A stretch of 64,000 bases of DNA, from NCBI GenBank assembly GCA_014529385.2, contig CM043953.1, positions 63,502,372-63,566,371 on the forward strand, in the 5' to 3' direction. Every line of letters begins with the position of its first letter. The stretch's first letter is position 1. The stretch is from Adiantum capillus-veneris. Taxonomy: Eukaryota > Streptophyta > Polypodiopsida > Polypodiales > Pteridaceae. A program made the translations under genes and the position numbers. Below, piece by piece: positions 29,616-39,943 of the stretch. The notes under the pieces were generated by a model, which was not told the origin of the DNA, made no database searches, and worked only from the letters and a program-made list of their open reading frames with translations.

Positions 29616-30717
29616 TATCTTCTACCTTGAAAGAGTATTGAAACTCTTGTAACTCCATAATCCACTTGGAGATCCTAGTACTAAGATTCATTTGAGATGA
29701 CACCAAAGGGAACAAATTTTCTGCAGTGAGAATTACAAAAGATTTTGGTAGCAAGTAGGATCTAAACTTTCTCACTGCAAACATGAGAAAAAGCATCACG
29801 AGTTCTGCCTCCGTGTAGCCTCTCTCCAAAGCATTCATGACCCTACTAGCAAAGTAGATGGGTCGCATCCTGGTACTGTGGGGATCTTGTTGTAGCAAAA
29901 CAGCACCAATTGTTTCTTTCCCAACACTAGAGCTAACAAAGAATGTGTACTCCCAACAAGGAGGCATAAGCGTTGGTAGTTCTGACAAAATGATTTTGAT
30001 GTTACAAAAATGTTCTTCAAACTCATCAGACCAAACAAACTCGACTTGTTGTGTCAACTTTTGCAAAGGGTGAAGTGACTATAAGGCTAAGTGAATGAAG
30101 TGTGACATGTACTTGACCTTTTGAATGAATGAGATGATGTCCTTAAGACTCTTCGGTGACGGTGACTCAATAAGAGCCTTTGACTTTGAAGGATCCACCT
30201 CGATGCCTTTGTAAGAAACTTTGTGACAAAGCAAGATCACTTCATCCTCAACTATGTGGCACTTGTCGGGTTGAGTTGACCTCCTATGTCAGAGTTTTTT
30301 CAAACCTTCTTCTACCCTTTGTAGATATAATGATTTTGAGTTATAAATGCAAAAATCATCAATAAAAACCCTAATGGACTGTCCAAAGAATGCTTGAAAC
30401 ACCATGTTCATGAAGCGTTGGAAGGTTGCAGGAGCATTTGTCAGGCCAAATGGCATAACTCTGTAAGCATAACAACCCCAAGGAGTGATGAAGATGGTTT
30501 TCAACTAATCCTCCAATGCGATACCTATTTGAAAGTAACCTGAGTAGCCATCACACACGGTGTTATCGGTCCAATCGTCTTCCGTCTCACTTTGAGATGA
30601 TTCTTCATGGAGCTCCTGTTGGCGTTGCTCCTTCATGTCAAAGACAACCTTCTTATGATTGTCATTCCTGCAAATGAATTTTCCACTCTCCCAATCCTGC
30701 AAAGCTTGCATTTTCAT
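29524..30717 (-). pseudogene. Gypsy reverse transcriptase and first RNase H (broken)
   Basis: The minus strand reads CDGYSGYFQIGIALED, a stop, then IFITPWGCYAYRVMPFGLTN, FGQSIRVFIDDFCIY (catalytic FIDD), connection, and RNase H KETIGAVLLQQDP, ASRVMNALERGYTEAELVML and KFRSYLLPKSFVILTAEN. The RT fingers before motif A are missing: protease-side sequence and an acidic stretch (ESSQSETEDDW) run directly into CDGYSGYF. In the RNase H end, the usual V-x-T-D-H reads ILTAEN, so one acidic residue is lost. Several stops occur. Family assignment is firm. Confidence 0.9.
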
Positions 30718-30720
30718 TAG

Positions 30721-31188
30721 TCATGGTCTTTTTAAGATAAATGGATAACGACTTCCCTTAGTCGACATAACATAAAAATCCACCGCCTTCTTAATGCCAA
30801 AGGCGTCTAAAAAGACATTTTTACAAATGCCTACACACCTAGTCTTGCTATTGTTTGCCATTTTGACTTTGATTTCAGGTGTCTCATGGATGTGCATGCC
30901 TAGTCTTTGCATGAGTCCCTCTGTCATGATGCAAATTTGTGCACCCTCATCCACTAGACCTTTCCTAACCAATCTTCCTTTGATGTAACAATCTAGCACA
31001 GGTGTAATATCCTCATTCATTTCAGCTTGTGCAATTTTTACAATATGCACACTCTCTTTTACCTTTCTCCTAGTGTTAACTACCCTTGTTAAATCCCTCC
31101 TAACTTGTGGACATAATGCAAGAAATTGAAGCCATGAGATATCAGGACCCTTACCTCTCATGTCTTCCAACAAGTTGTACGGAGCCAT
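30721..31188 (-). pseudogene. Gypsy aspartic protease region
   Basis: 156 codons on the minus strand with LDCYIKGRLVRKGLVDEGAQ; the active-site triad position reads D-E-G-A (30940-30954), where gypsy proteases have D-T/S/G-G-A. GICKNVFLDAFGIKKAVDFYV and SRYPFILKRP follow, the usual protease-to-RT lead. It would cleave the polyprotein. Substitution beside the catalytic aspartate makes activity doubtful. Confidence 0.8.
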
Positions 31189-31318
31189 ACCATGTCCAAG
31201 AGGAAAGTCTTGGAGGTTGATACGACGTCAAGTCCTCTTGGTTTCCTTCGTCTCCTTTGCCTTCTTTTCTCGTCCATGATCACTTTGTGACGTGACTCCT
31301 TCTTTCTCCTTACCTTTT

Positions 31319-32353
31319 TTAACGGACGCGGTTAATGTCATTTGCTTCCATGTCCACCTCATTGGAATTTGTCACCTCTACCACATGCACATTTGGGCCT
31401 GGCAAAGGCGGAATTCCTTCCACTCCTCGTGGAGGTGGTCTTGCTCCATTTTGCCTTTGTAGAAGCCGTGGTTGTTGACTAGTTCCTTCATCTGCATTCA
31501 TCACTGGGTAATTCAAGTTAGGTCTCCCTGGCTCCCCACGGGACCAAGGACAATTATACATCCCATGTCCAGGCTCTCCACAATTTCAACATTGCAAGAC
31601 TCTCCTAGGTCGTAGATCTCGCTCTTCAAACTTCTTTGCTTGTCCCTTCGGACCTACAACTTGTGCAAGGTGGATCAACGAGTTGCTTAAGGATTCATTT
31701 AACTTTTCAATTACCTCCACTGTTACCTCAGGAATCTCTCTAGATATTGAGGCTTGCAATTTTTCCTTACGTCTAGGACCCTCTATTGGAACCTCTCCTC
31801 TTAGATACTTGAGTTTCCTATACTTCTCAACAGCCCTAGTTTCAGCTGCGTCAAAGGTAGCAGGTGCACCCGCCTCAACTTTTATCTTGAGTGTGGGAAA
31901 GAGACCGGCTTTGAGCCTCTCCTTCTTTAGGAACTCTGCATCATCACCATGCTTAGCGACATTTCTCTCCCATACAGCCCAAAGACGTAGAAACTCTTGT
32001 TTATACATGTAGTAGTCATCTAAGTCTTTTTGTTTGTGAGAAACAATGCCTTGCTATAGCTTTTGAGTATTTTGGGGATCAAAGAAGTATCTCTTGAAAT
32101 GATTCAAAACTTCCGTGTAATTCCATTTAACTTCCTGAGACAAAGAGTCAAACCAAGTGCTAGCATCTTTCCTAAGGACCAGCTCAAACATTTCTATACG
32201 TTCTTGATGAGTTACTATCCTCTTGATACGGCAAGACATCTTAAAATTCGCTAAAAATATATATACATCCTCTCCAGGCTCTCCAAAGAAAAGAGGATAT
32301 CCGCACATTTGGCATTGGGCCTCCATTGAATCAATTTCAAAGTGACCACACAT
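31319..32353 (-). pseudogene. Gypsy gag with zinc knuckle interrupted by a stop
   Basis: One continuous minus-strand frame of about 345 codons with two internal stops (TAG at 32051-32053, TGA at 31583-31585). It contains the retrotransposon gag core (ERIEMFELVLRKDASTWFDS, WNYTEVLNHFKRYFFDP, YKQEFLRLWAVWERN). The CCHC knuckle follows as C-stop-N-C-G-E-P-G-H-G-M-Y-N-C, so the second stop lies inside the knuckle itself. Gag would form particles and bind RNA. Upstream starts at METs near 32353; no closer start is obvious. Confidence 0.88.
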
Positions 32354-32981
32354 TTATGTTTCTCTTTTTTAAAAAGATTTACAAAATAATATTTTCTAAA
32401 TTGCAATCTATTCTACAACAAAATAAAAATATTCACATCAAATGACCTATGATAATCAATAAGAGGCAGGATGACAGGGTTTGGTGGCGCGAGAATTTCT
32501 CCTACTCTTTGGGCACCAAACATGAACACGATACGTTGTTGAAAATGGATTTTTCTACTAATTGTAATATATGGATTTCTACTATGGATTTTTCTACTAA
32601 TTGCAATGTTTATTCTAATATATAGAGTGAAATGCAACGGAAAAACGTCTATTCCTGAGCCATTATCCATTGTCTAAGTATAACCTAATGCTTAAAACAA
32701 AACAAAAATATAGACGTCCAAACTAAGGTCGTACCTAATAAGAAGCAAAATAAAAGGATTTACTGAAGCGTTTATCTCGGCTAACCTAAGAGGACCTAAA
32801 ATTCTACGAATTACACGTTGAAATTACAACTTAGTACTAACAATTATGTGTACCTTTTGCCTTGCAATGGGAATGAAAGAATCATACAAATTCTCGTGAT
32901 TCATGCAAACTACTTGACTATGCTGAACGTTGAACCTAAACAAAAAGATACACAAGCCCTCCTTGGTGGGGGCACCAAAAT
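32354..32981 (-). other. Gypsy leader and primer-binding-site region
   Basis: About 630 bp of AT-rich untranslated sequence between gag and the LTR end. Directly after the minus-strand LTR end ...CCGCCTCA it reads ATTTTGGTGCCCCCACC (32965-32981). TGGTGCC is the expected kind of tRNA 3'-end complement, but I could not assign the tRNA. Confidence 0.6.
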
Positions 32982-33201
32982 TGAGGCGGTCCGAGGCGAG
33001 CAACAAGAGAGACACCTCTAAATACCCCTCAAGGCTCCCGTGCTGCTCAATTGGGAATGGAGAAACCATAAACACAACACAACAACAAACCCACAACCAA
33101 ACCCAAACAAGATAGGGGTACCACCTAGTTATGGTATCCGAACTAGGCTGCAAGAAAGATTTTGTCACAACCAAGAAGATGCGCCACAAAACACACACAA
33201 A
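32982..33201 (-). repeat. Gypsy LTR fragment B1 (U5 end, minus orientation)
   Basis: Matches the first ~220 bp of LTR A and D as read on the plus strand (TGAGGCGGTCC, CGTGCTGCTCAATTGGG, ACACAACAACAAACCCACA). It breaks off at ACACACACAA, where the exact TG end of another LTR copy in the opposite orientation begins. Confidence 0.88.
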
Positions 33202-34864
33202 TGATAGCCGTTTTTCGGCTCTTCGAAATTGCCATAGTGAGTTACCTCACCCTACCAAAATCACATAAACACTTTGGCTATTTTTACCTTTTCATTGTAC
33301 ATAGGGTGTATGAGTTAGGTGACTTTTGTCATATCGTGTTAAAACCCTCAACTAGTTAGTCACTCTGCTAGTTGAGCCAAATAAATAAATAAAATCAAAA
33401 AATTAAAATTTATTATGACTCATTTGTGTGTAAATATTTCATTGTATATAGGGCCTAAATATAAGGAATTTTCATAAGTATTTTGTTATTTATTTAAATA
33501 TTTCTACCTAGGTGTGCGTTATTTTTTTCTGTATGTTATATAAATTGACTCACCATTACCATAATCTTTCTTAACTATGTATTCCATATAGAAATATTTT
33601 CATATAAGCTTCTCTTATTTTTTGGTGAAAATCCATTCCAAAGAAAAACCTCAAAAATATTTTTCACCATCAGTCATTACCTTTTACTAAATTCGTATTT
33701 CCTATAGGTATTTTTTCTTATCTCTTGTAAATAAAAATACTTCAATAAAAATAAATGAGGGTCTCTTCATTTGTTTTCTTATATTTTCATATATCTCTTT
33801 TTACCATTTTATATTTATATATAGCTGACACTATTTTATATTCCATATATTGTTTATATATACTAACCTGCTTTTTCCCATCATATCCATGTATCATATT
33901 TATGCATAATCCACAACCATGCATATTTTCAAGCCCCTAAGAATCAATTAGGTCATGCTCTCATGCAAAGAGGGGCTCACCAACAAAAGGAGGGCCACTA
34001 AATACTTTTTTATAAAGAAAAACAGGTATTTTGGTTTGATTTTTTATATCCATCTCCACTCAGAATTTGAAGCAGTGATCAAAAGAGAAAATGTGGACCA
34101 AGAGCTCAATAATCACCTCAAAAAATTTGGTGATTTTTGGAGCAACCACCGATCAGCTATGATTTTTTGAGTGGACCACAGTCTGTCCACTTTTCTCACA
34201 AGTAGCCTATAGTCTTCTCTCACCTCTTTCCACACTTCTACACACACACACACACACACTCATTCCTCTCAATCCCTCACTCAAACCTGCACCTTTTATG
34301 GTTTCACTCACGTTCTTCACCAATAATCTCCACTCTTACTTCCATAGCTCTCACATGAGCTCTACATGTACATACACCATCTCTATGCGTCTCTCTATTA
34401 CTTCCAAAGTACAATTCCATCTTATCCCTTCTCTGTATAACTTCTTTAAGCTTCACCATCACAAGGATTTCCTCACTTCATTCAACCATCTTACTTCAAC
34501 CATCCACGTCATTCTACCCATTGTAAATATACCATTAACTTTCTAGTGATTACTAACACTAACCACTAACATACTAACACAAAATAACCATTGACCTAAC
34601 CATAAAAGACACTTGACCTCAAAACATGTGCATAGTAACTCTCTCTCTCTCCTTCCTTAAAACTCTACTTTCACTTTATCTACCATCAATAATGCTCTCT
34701 TTCGAGCCCACATCCATGATCAAGCAGACAAAGAAGGCTCGCAATGTTTTGATATTCAGAAAAAATCATAATCTTGATTTGGTAGCTTGTAATTTGGGAT
34801 TTCCAAATAATCTCAATGAAGGTCTCCAACCTATAAAAAGGCCCCTCTCCTTCTTGTAAAATAC
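33202..34864 (+). repeat. Gypsy LTR copy B2 (plus orientation, 3' part missing)
   Basis: Starts exactly at the LTR terminus TGATAGCCGTTTTTCGGC and runs in element sense to the TATA region (CCTATAAAAAGG, about 34831-34842). It is then replaced at about 34865 by a chromovirus integrase fragment. It is the reverse complement of LTR A and LTR D over its whole length. A (CA)n tract lies near 34242-34259. Confidence 0.88.
33955..34170 (+). CDS. LTR-internal small ORF, copy B2
   Basis: 71 codons, starting MLSCKEGLTNKRRATKYFF and ending NHRSAMIF. Relative to copy A it lacks 7 codons (FGAIYKF) as an in-frame deletion and otherwise keeps the frame and the central HSEFEAVIKRENVDQELNN. Function unknown. 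Confidence 0.35.
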   Translation: MLSCKEGLTNKRRATKYFFIKKNRYFGLIFYIHLHSEFEAVIKRENVDQELNNHLKKFGDFWSNHRSAMIF

Positions 34865-35157
34865 CTACTTGGAGGATTCACAATGCATTTCATGTGAGTC
34901 TCTTGAAACCTTTTAAAGGTGATGTGCCTGATGATGGGGAGCCTGATGAGCAACCCGAAGTGGAAGAAAACGAGGAGATCCTTGTTCCTGAACAGATTTT
35001 GGCACATAAGGATATAAAAAATAAGGGTAAAGTCCGAAGGCGGTTCTTGATTAAGTTCAAGAACTATCCTGCACTTGATGCGAAGTGGATGGAGGAGGAG
35101 GACCTAGCAGATACTCCTCAGATTGTGAAACTTTACCTCGATGCTTTTTGTTTAGCA
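34865..35157 (+). pseudogene. Chromovirus integrase C-terminus with chromodomain
   Basis: Reads TWRIHNAFHVSLLKPFKGD, then an acidic linker, then a chromodomain-like stretch: EQILAHKDIKNKGKVRRRFL, IKFKNYPALDAKWMEEEDLA, PQIVKLYLDAF. The order and the HVSLLKP motif are typical of gypsy chromoviruses, where the chromodomain guides integration. This belongs to another element class than the Tat gypsy around it. Only the last ~95 codons remain; the left edge abuts LTR B2 without any visible element terminus. Confidence 0.85.
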
Positions 35158-35759
35158 TAGTCTACTCCAAATGGAACCCAGAATTCAGCTTGGCCGGAGA
35201 TCTGGTGCAGTGGGATGCACAAGAGGACAGTCACTTCACTCCTTTGTCAAGGATGCCTTTATTTAGATACTAGAGTCACTGATGTCTCTTTGAGCTTCAG
35301 GGATACTGAGAGCTGACAGTATTCTGCTGTATGACTTTATGAAATGGAATTCCTGATAATGATACTGATTTGTTCTTGACTTCTTTTGAGTGCTGGAACT
35401 GATAGCCGAAATAACTGCAGCATTTTGGTCTGATTGATCTCGAATAGACATGGTTGCAATAGGGGTTAGTCAATCGGACATCGATGAGCTCCCGATTGGA
35501 CCTAGATGTGATTGCTAGCTACATTGCCGATAAATCATGGTCTAAGATCCGAATGAATATTGAATGTCATGTGATGTCCTGTGATGTCTAGTGATGTACT
35601 GTGATGTCGTGTGATGTGACTATCAATTTGGTACATGTGCTAGATCTGTGTTCCTAATACGTAGGTACTAACAGTCAGTGTCTGCTAAGACGGTTTATGG
35701 ATTTTCTCGGTTTTGCAAGCGTAATCACGGACGATTACAATGCTTTCAAGAGGTGAGTA
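35158..35759. other. 3' flank of chromovirus fragment, with 10-bp tandem repeat
   Basis: No gene seen. Five GTGATGTNNN decamers occur in perfect phase at 35571-35620. AAGAGGTGAGTA just before 35760 could be a polypurine tract for an LTR starting at TGTCACAAAG. Confidence 0.5.
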
Positions 35760-36368
35760 TGTCACAAAGTGATGACGTGGCTACGGAGAAACCCAAATTT
35801 CAAACTGAAACCCTAAAATCCCTGCAAACCCTAAAAACTGCCAGAAACCCTAATTTGCGGCAAACCCTAAATTCTGGCTGTAACCCTAATTTATCAACAA
35901 ACCCTAATTTCTGCCGGGGGTGCCACGTGGCAACAGCAGCTATACGACGCTTTCGAAAATTGCGGCGGAAAAAGCGCTGAGAAAAAAAAAAGCATGCGTG
36001 GGTTGCTTTCTGGCCTCCACGCAATGAGAAAGAAAAGGAGACTGATTTTGCTTTCAGTCAACTCTCTGTGTGAGAGAGAGAGAGAGAGAGCAGTAGTTTG
36101 TGCTTTCGGGCTTTTGACTTTGAAGATTTTTGGGGCTCTGCTTTTGGGCATCCCTTGTAACCTTTAAATAAGTGGTAAGGGCTTCACTTCTCAAAGCATC
36201 TGAACGCAGAGTCTAAGAGTGAAACCCTAGCCACTCTCTTGTACTTTGATTTGATTAACATAAAAAGAAATACCGAAAAGGGCGTCAGTCTTTGGGGCCA
36301 ATATCTCTAGGCACGGAACTCCGCCGGGCCAGTGCAAATCTATTGTGATCTGTGAATTGTTTTGAAGT
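35760..36368 (+). repeat. LTR-like sequence with telobox array
   Basis: Starts TGTCACAAAGTGATGAC, the same 17 bases as the start of the LTR at 56514. Its end is uncertain; TGGTTATTTGG at about 36369 may be a degenerate primer site. It contains six AACCCTAA-type motifs at 35808-35907, a TTTAAATAAG TATA-like box near 36165 and a (GA)n tract at 36071-36090. It may be the LTR of the chromovirus represented by the fragment on its left. Confidence 0.4.
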
Positions 36369-36412
36369 GGTTATTTGGTGCTGTCGCGGTTGATTCTTGA
36401 CTTGGAGTGTCC

Positions 36413-36628
36413 AAGTCTGTTACAGCAACTATATTATATTCCTAAGAAACAAAATGAAGATGTCGATTTACTTGCACAACAAGCAGTTACATGTATTGAG
36501 GAAGAAGTGCAGGTCATCATGGTGGCAGCAGTTGTTATGCAATTGAGATACCAGGGGTTAGAGTCATTGGCTCCAATTATTGGCTGCATTTCGGAGGGCC
36601 AATTTCCAATTATTGGCTACATTCTGGA
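36413..36628 (+). pseudogene. Fragment of gypsy second RNase H, plus orientation
   Basis: Reads LQQLYYIPKKQNEDVDLLAQ and QAVTCIEEEVQVIMVAAVV, matching the end of the minus-strand aRH at 28968-29339 (PRKQNEDADLLAQQAVTCIE). A short internal duplication (SLAPIIGCI..PIIGYI) follows. It is in the orientation opposite to the main gypsy and is followed by a plus-orientation LTR copy. It is therefore probably a remnant of a second, plus-orientation gypsy. Confidence 0.8.
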
Positions 36629-38363
36629 GGTCACTGTGCCAGTTGAGCCAAAAAAATAAATAAAATCATAAAAATAAAATATATTATGGTACATTTGTGT
36701 GTAAATATTTCAATGTATATAGGGTCTAAATATAAGGACTTTGCATAATTATGTTGGTATTTATTAAAATATTTCTACTTAGGACATTGACTCAACATTA
36801 CCATAATCTTTCTTACTTATATATTCCATATAGAATTCATACAAGATTCTCTTATTTTTGGGTGAGAATCCACTCAAAAAAAAAACCTCATAAATACTTT
36901 TCACCTTTCACTAAATTCCTATTTCTTATAGGTATTTTTTCTTATCTTTTATAAATAAAAATACTTCAATAAAAATAAATGAGAGTCCCCTCATATCATT
37001 CTTTATATTTTCATATGTCTCTTTTTTCCATTTTATGTTTATATATAGCTCACACTATTCTAAATTCCATCTATTGTTTATATATACTAACCTGTTTTTT
37101 TTCAATCATATCCATGTATGATATTTATGCATAATCCACAACCATGCATATTTTCAAACCCCTAAGAATCAATTACGTCATGCTCTCATACAAAGAGAGG
37201 CTCACCTTTGGCGCCATATGCAAATTCAACAAAAAGGGAACCACTAAAGACTTTTTTTGTGAAGAAAACAAGTTTTTTTGTGGGATTTTTTATATCTATC
37301 TCCACTCCGAATTTGAAGCGGTGGTCAAAAAAGAAAATGTGGACCAAGAGCTGAATAATCACCTCAAAAATTTTGGTGATTTTTGCAACAACCACTGGTC
37401 AGCAAGGATTTTTTGAGTGGACCGAAGTCTGCCCACTTTTCTCACAAGTAGCCCATAGTCTTCTCTCACCTCTTTTTTACACTTCTATACACACACATAC
37501 ACTCATTCCTCTCAATCCCTCACTCAAACCTGCACCTTTCATGGTTTCTCTCACCTTCTTCACCATTAACCTCTCCTCTTACTTCTATAGCATATGAGCT
37601 CTATATGTACATACACCATCTCTATGCCTCTCTCTATTACTTCCAAAGTACAATTTCATCTTACTCTTTCTCTATATACATAAAATTCAGCATGTAAACC
37701 ATGCTTAACCTCTGCAAATTGAGAAATCTCATCAACCGAATTGCCATTTTCATAGCGGTAATCAACCTTGACGGCGCTGGTATAAAGAAGAGAAGAAGAA
37801 AGTCATTTCGGGAACCTACACAAGTAAGTACTTCTTCAAGCTTCACCATCACAAGGATTTCCTCACTTCATTCAACCATCTTACTTCAACCATGCATGTC
37901 ATTCTACCCATTGTAAATATATCATTAACTTTTTAGTGATTACTAACACTAACCACTAACATACTAACATAAAATAGCCATTGACCTAACCATAAAAGAC
38001 ACCTCATCTCAAGACATGTGCATAGTAACTCTCTCTCTCTCTCCTTTAAAACTCTACTTTCACTTTATCTACTATCAATAATGCTCTCTTTTGAGCCCAC
38101 ATCCATGACTCAAGCAGACAAAGAAGGTCCGCAATGTTTGATATTCAGAAAAAATCATAATCCTGATTTGTTAGCTTGTAATTTAAGATTTCCAAATACA
38201 CTTCGCATACCATAACTAGGTGGTGCCCCTATCTTGTTTGGGTTTGGCTGTGGGTTTGTTGTTGTGTTGTGCTTGTGGTTTCCCCGGCCCCAATTGAGCA
38301 GCACGGGAGCCTTGAGGGGTATTTAGAGGTCGGCTCTCTTGTTGTTCGTCCCGGACCACCTCA
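36629..38363 (+). repeat. Gypsy LTR copy C (plus orientation, both ends incomplete)
   Basis: Begins about 170 bp inside the LTR (GTTGAGCCAAAAAAATAAATA), runs to about 38206, then skips to the U5 end (ACTAGGTGGTGCCCCTATC...) and finishes ...CGGACCACCTCA. The small LTR ORF is present at 37180-37416. It is followed by ATTTTAG, then the mirror-image LTR end. Confidence 0.85.
37180..37416 (+). CDS. LTR-internal small ORF, copy C
   Basis: 78 codons from MLSYKERLTFGAICKF to NHWSARIF, with the frame open 12 codons further upstream from 37144. It keeps the HSEFEAVVKKENVDQELNN core. Function unknown; same position and sense within the LTR as copies A, B2 and D. Confidence 0.35.
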   Translation: MLSYKERLTFGAICKFNKKGTTKDFFCEENKFFCGIFYIYLHSEFEAVVKKENVDQELNNHLKNFGDFCNNHWSARIF

Positions 38364-38647
38364 ATTTTAGTGCAGTCCGGGCGTGAAACAAGAGAGGCGA
38401 CCTCTAGACACCCCTCAAGGCCATAATATATTGTATTTTTTTTATTATGGGTCATAATTTTTTTTATTTTATTTTTTTTATTCTTTTGGCTCAACTAACT
38501 CAGTGACTAGCTAGCTGATGGTTTTAACAAGATGTGCGAAAAATCACATAACTCAATACGCTTATGTACAATGAAAAGGTAAGAATAGCCACAGTGTTTA
38601 TATGATTTTGGTAGTGTGAGGTAACTCACTATGGCAATTACGAAGAT
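38364..38647. repeat. Tail-to-tail gypsy LTR junction and deleted LTR remnant
   Basis: LTR C ends CCACCTCA at 38363; after 7 bp (ATTTTAG) the reverse-complement LTR end TGCAGTCCGGGCG starts (38371-38419). Then comes an LTR 5'-end segment (38420-38645) reading into the start of LTR D. Two U5 ends thus face each other, and a minus-orientation LTR with most of its middle deleted abuts LTR D. Confidence 0.75.
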
Positions 38648-39238
38648 TCAGGCGGTCCGAGACGCGCAACAAGAGAGGCAACCTCTAAACATCCCTCGAG
38701 GCTCCCGTGCTGCTCAATTGGGGCTGGAGAAACCACAAGCATAACAGAAGAACAAACCCACAACCAAACCCAAACAAGATAGGAGCACCACCTAGTTATG
38801 ATATGCGAACTAGCACGCAAGAGAGATTTTGTCACAACCAAGAAGATACGCCACAAAACACACACAAGCAACCTCACAACAAAACACACACAAAATAGAC
38901 CAAGGAGAGCCAGAGAAAATGAAAGAGAGAGAGGAAGGTATCTTGTGTACTACCTTATTTGTGACTTGCAAATGGAGATAGATCGTTATTGATGTTATCG
39001 TACAGCTTCTACAAAGCTAACTTAATGCTTAGTGAATGTTAAACATTGCCAACACACACACACTGTCTTAGGGTGTAGGAGATCTCTCACCACAATACCC
39101 TCTTACAATGGCCACAAAATTAGCAATGAAAACACACTAAAACACTATCTACAACAAGATCAATCGATAAAAACACAACAAACACAAGTCACCTTGAATT
39201 CACCAAACAGTATTGCATTAAAAAAAGCACGAAAGTCC

Positions 39239-39247
39239 AAGAAGGAC
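39239..39247. repeat. LINE-3 left target-site duplication
   Basis: AAGAAGGAC, identical to 44399-44407. Confidence 0.9.
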
Positions 39248-39553
39248 AATAAGAAGAGTCTCTCTCGATTGGGACTGCTCGTTGCTGCTGCACGCTCCCC
39301 CCCCCTTGTGCCATCTCTGCCCCTCACCCCCTCTCTCTCTCGCCCTCGCGCTGCCTCCCCCTGCCCCCTCTCGCCCTCGCGCTGTTTTCCTCACCCAGCC
39401 CAGCCCACCACCACTGCCCCCTGCTGCCCGCCGCCCTCACCCCTAGCTGCCCCCTAGCCCGCCCACCCGCCCGCCCCCATCCCCCCCGCCCGCAGCATTT
39501 GTACCCTCGCTCGCCTCTTTATCCTTCCCTCCATCCCCCCCCCGTGTTCCTCA

Positions 39554-39943
39554 TTGTCCCCGAAGGTTTTCTACACCCCGTGGAAGGTTCTCGAGTTCTC
39601 TCACCACATGAGAGAACTTGGAGTTACAGATTTGCTGCAGACTTTGTGGCCACAGGCCAAGTTTGCGGTGACACCCCCAGACTCAGCAGGATGTTGGCAC
39701 ATTGTGATGTACTTTTTTGCTGATACGCAGTGTTTGCCTTGCTATGTATACATTCATGAGGACTCCTGGACAGAGGAGGTTGCTTTACGAACGGCTCGCT
39801 CTGCTTGGGCTTGGGCCAGGCACTCACTACAGGCTCGCCTATCTAGAGGACGCTCGGATGCGGATTACTCCCCATCCAAGCCTGCCTCGAAGATAGCCCG
39901 TCTTGCTGCTGCGGCAGCATCTGTTCTCTCTCGCTCCCCATGA
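39554..39943 (+). pseudogene. LINE-3 ORF1 C-terminal remnant
   Basis: Contains VLEFSHHMRELGVTDLLQTL, CWHIVMYFFADTQCLPCYVY, HEDSWTEEVALRTARSAWAW and DADYSPSKPASKIARLAAA, ending with TGA at 39941-39943, which overlaps the ORF2 ATG at 39940 (ATGA). The N-terminal two thirds are deleted. The apparent start near 39554 is just where deleted UTR joins the ORF. Confidence 0.88.

Noticed and set aside
35808-35907. Interstitial telomere
   Set aside because: The telomere-like 9-mers are separated by unrelated linkers and never occur as consecutive TTTAGGG units.
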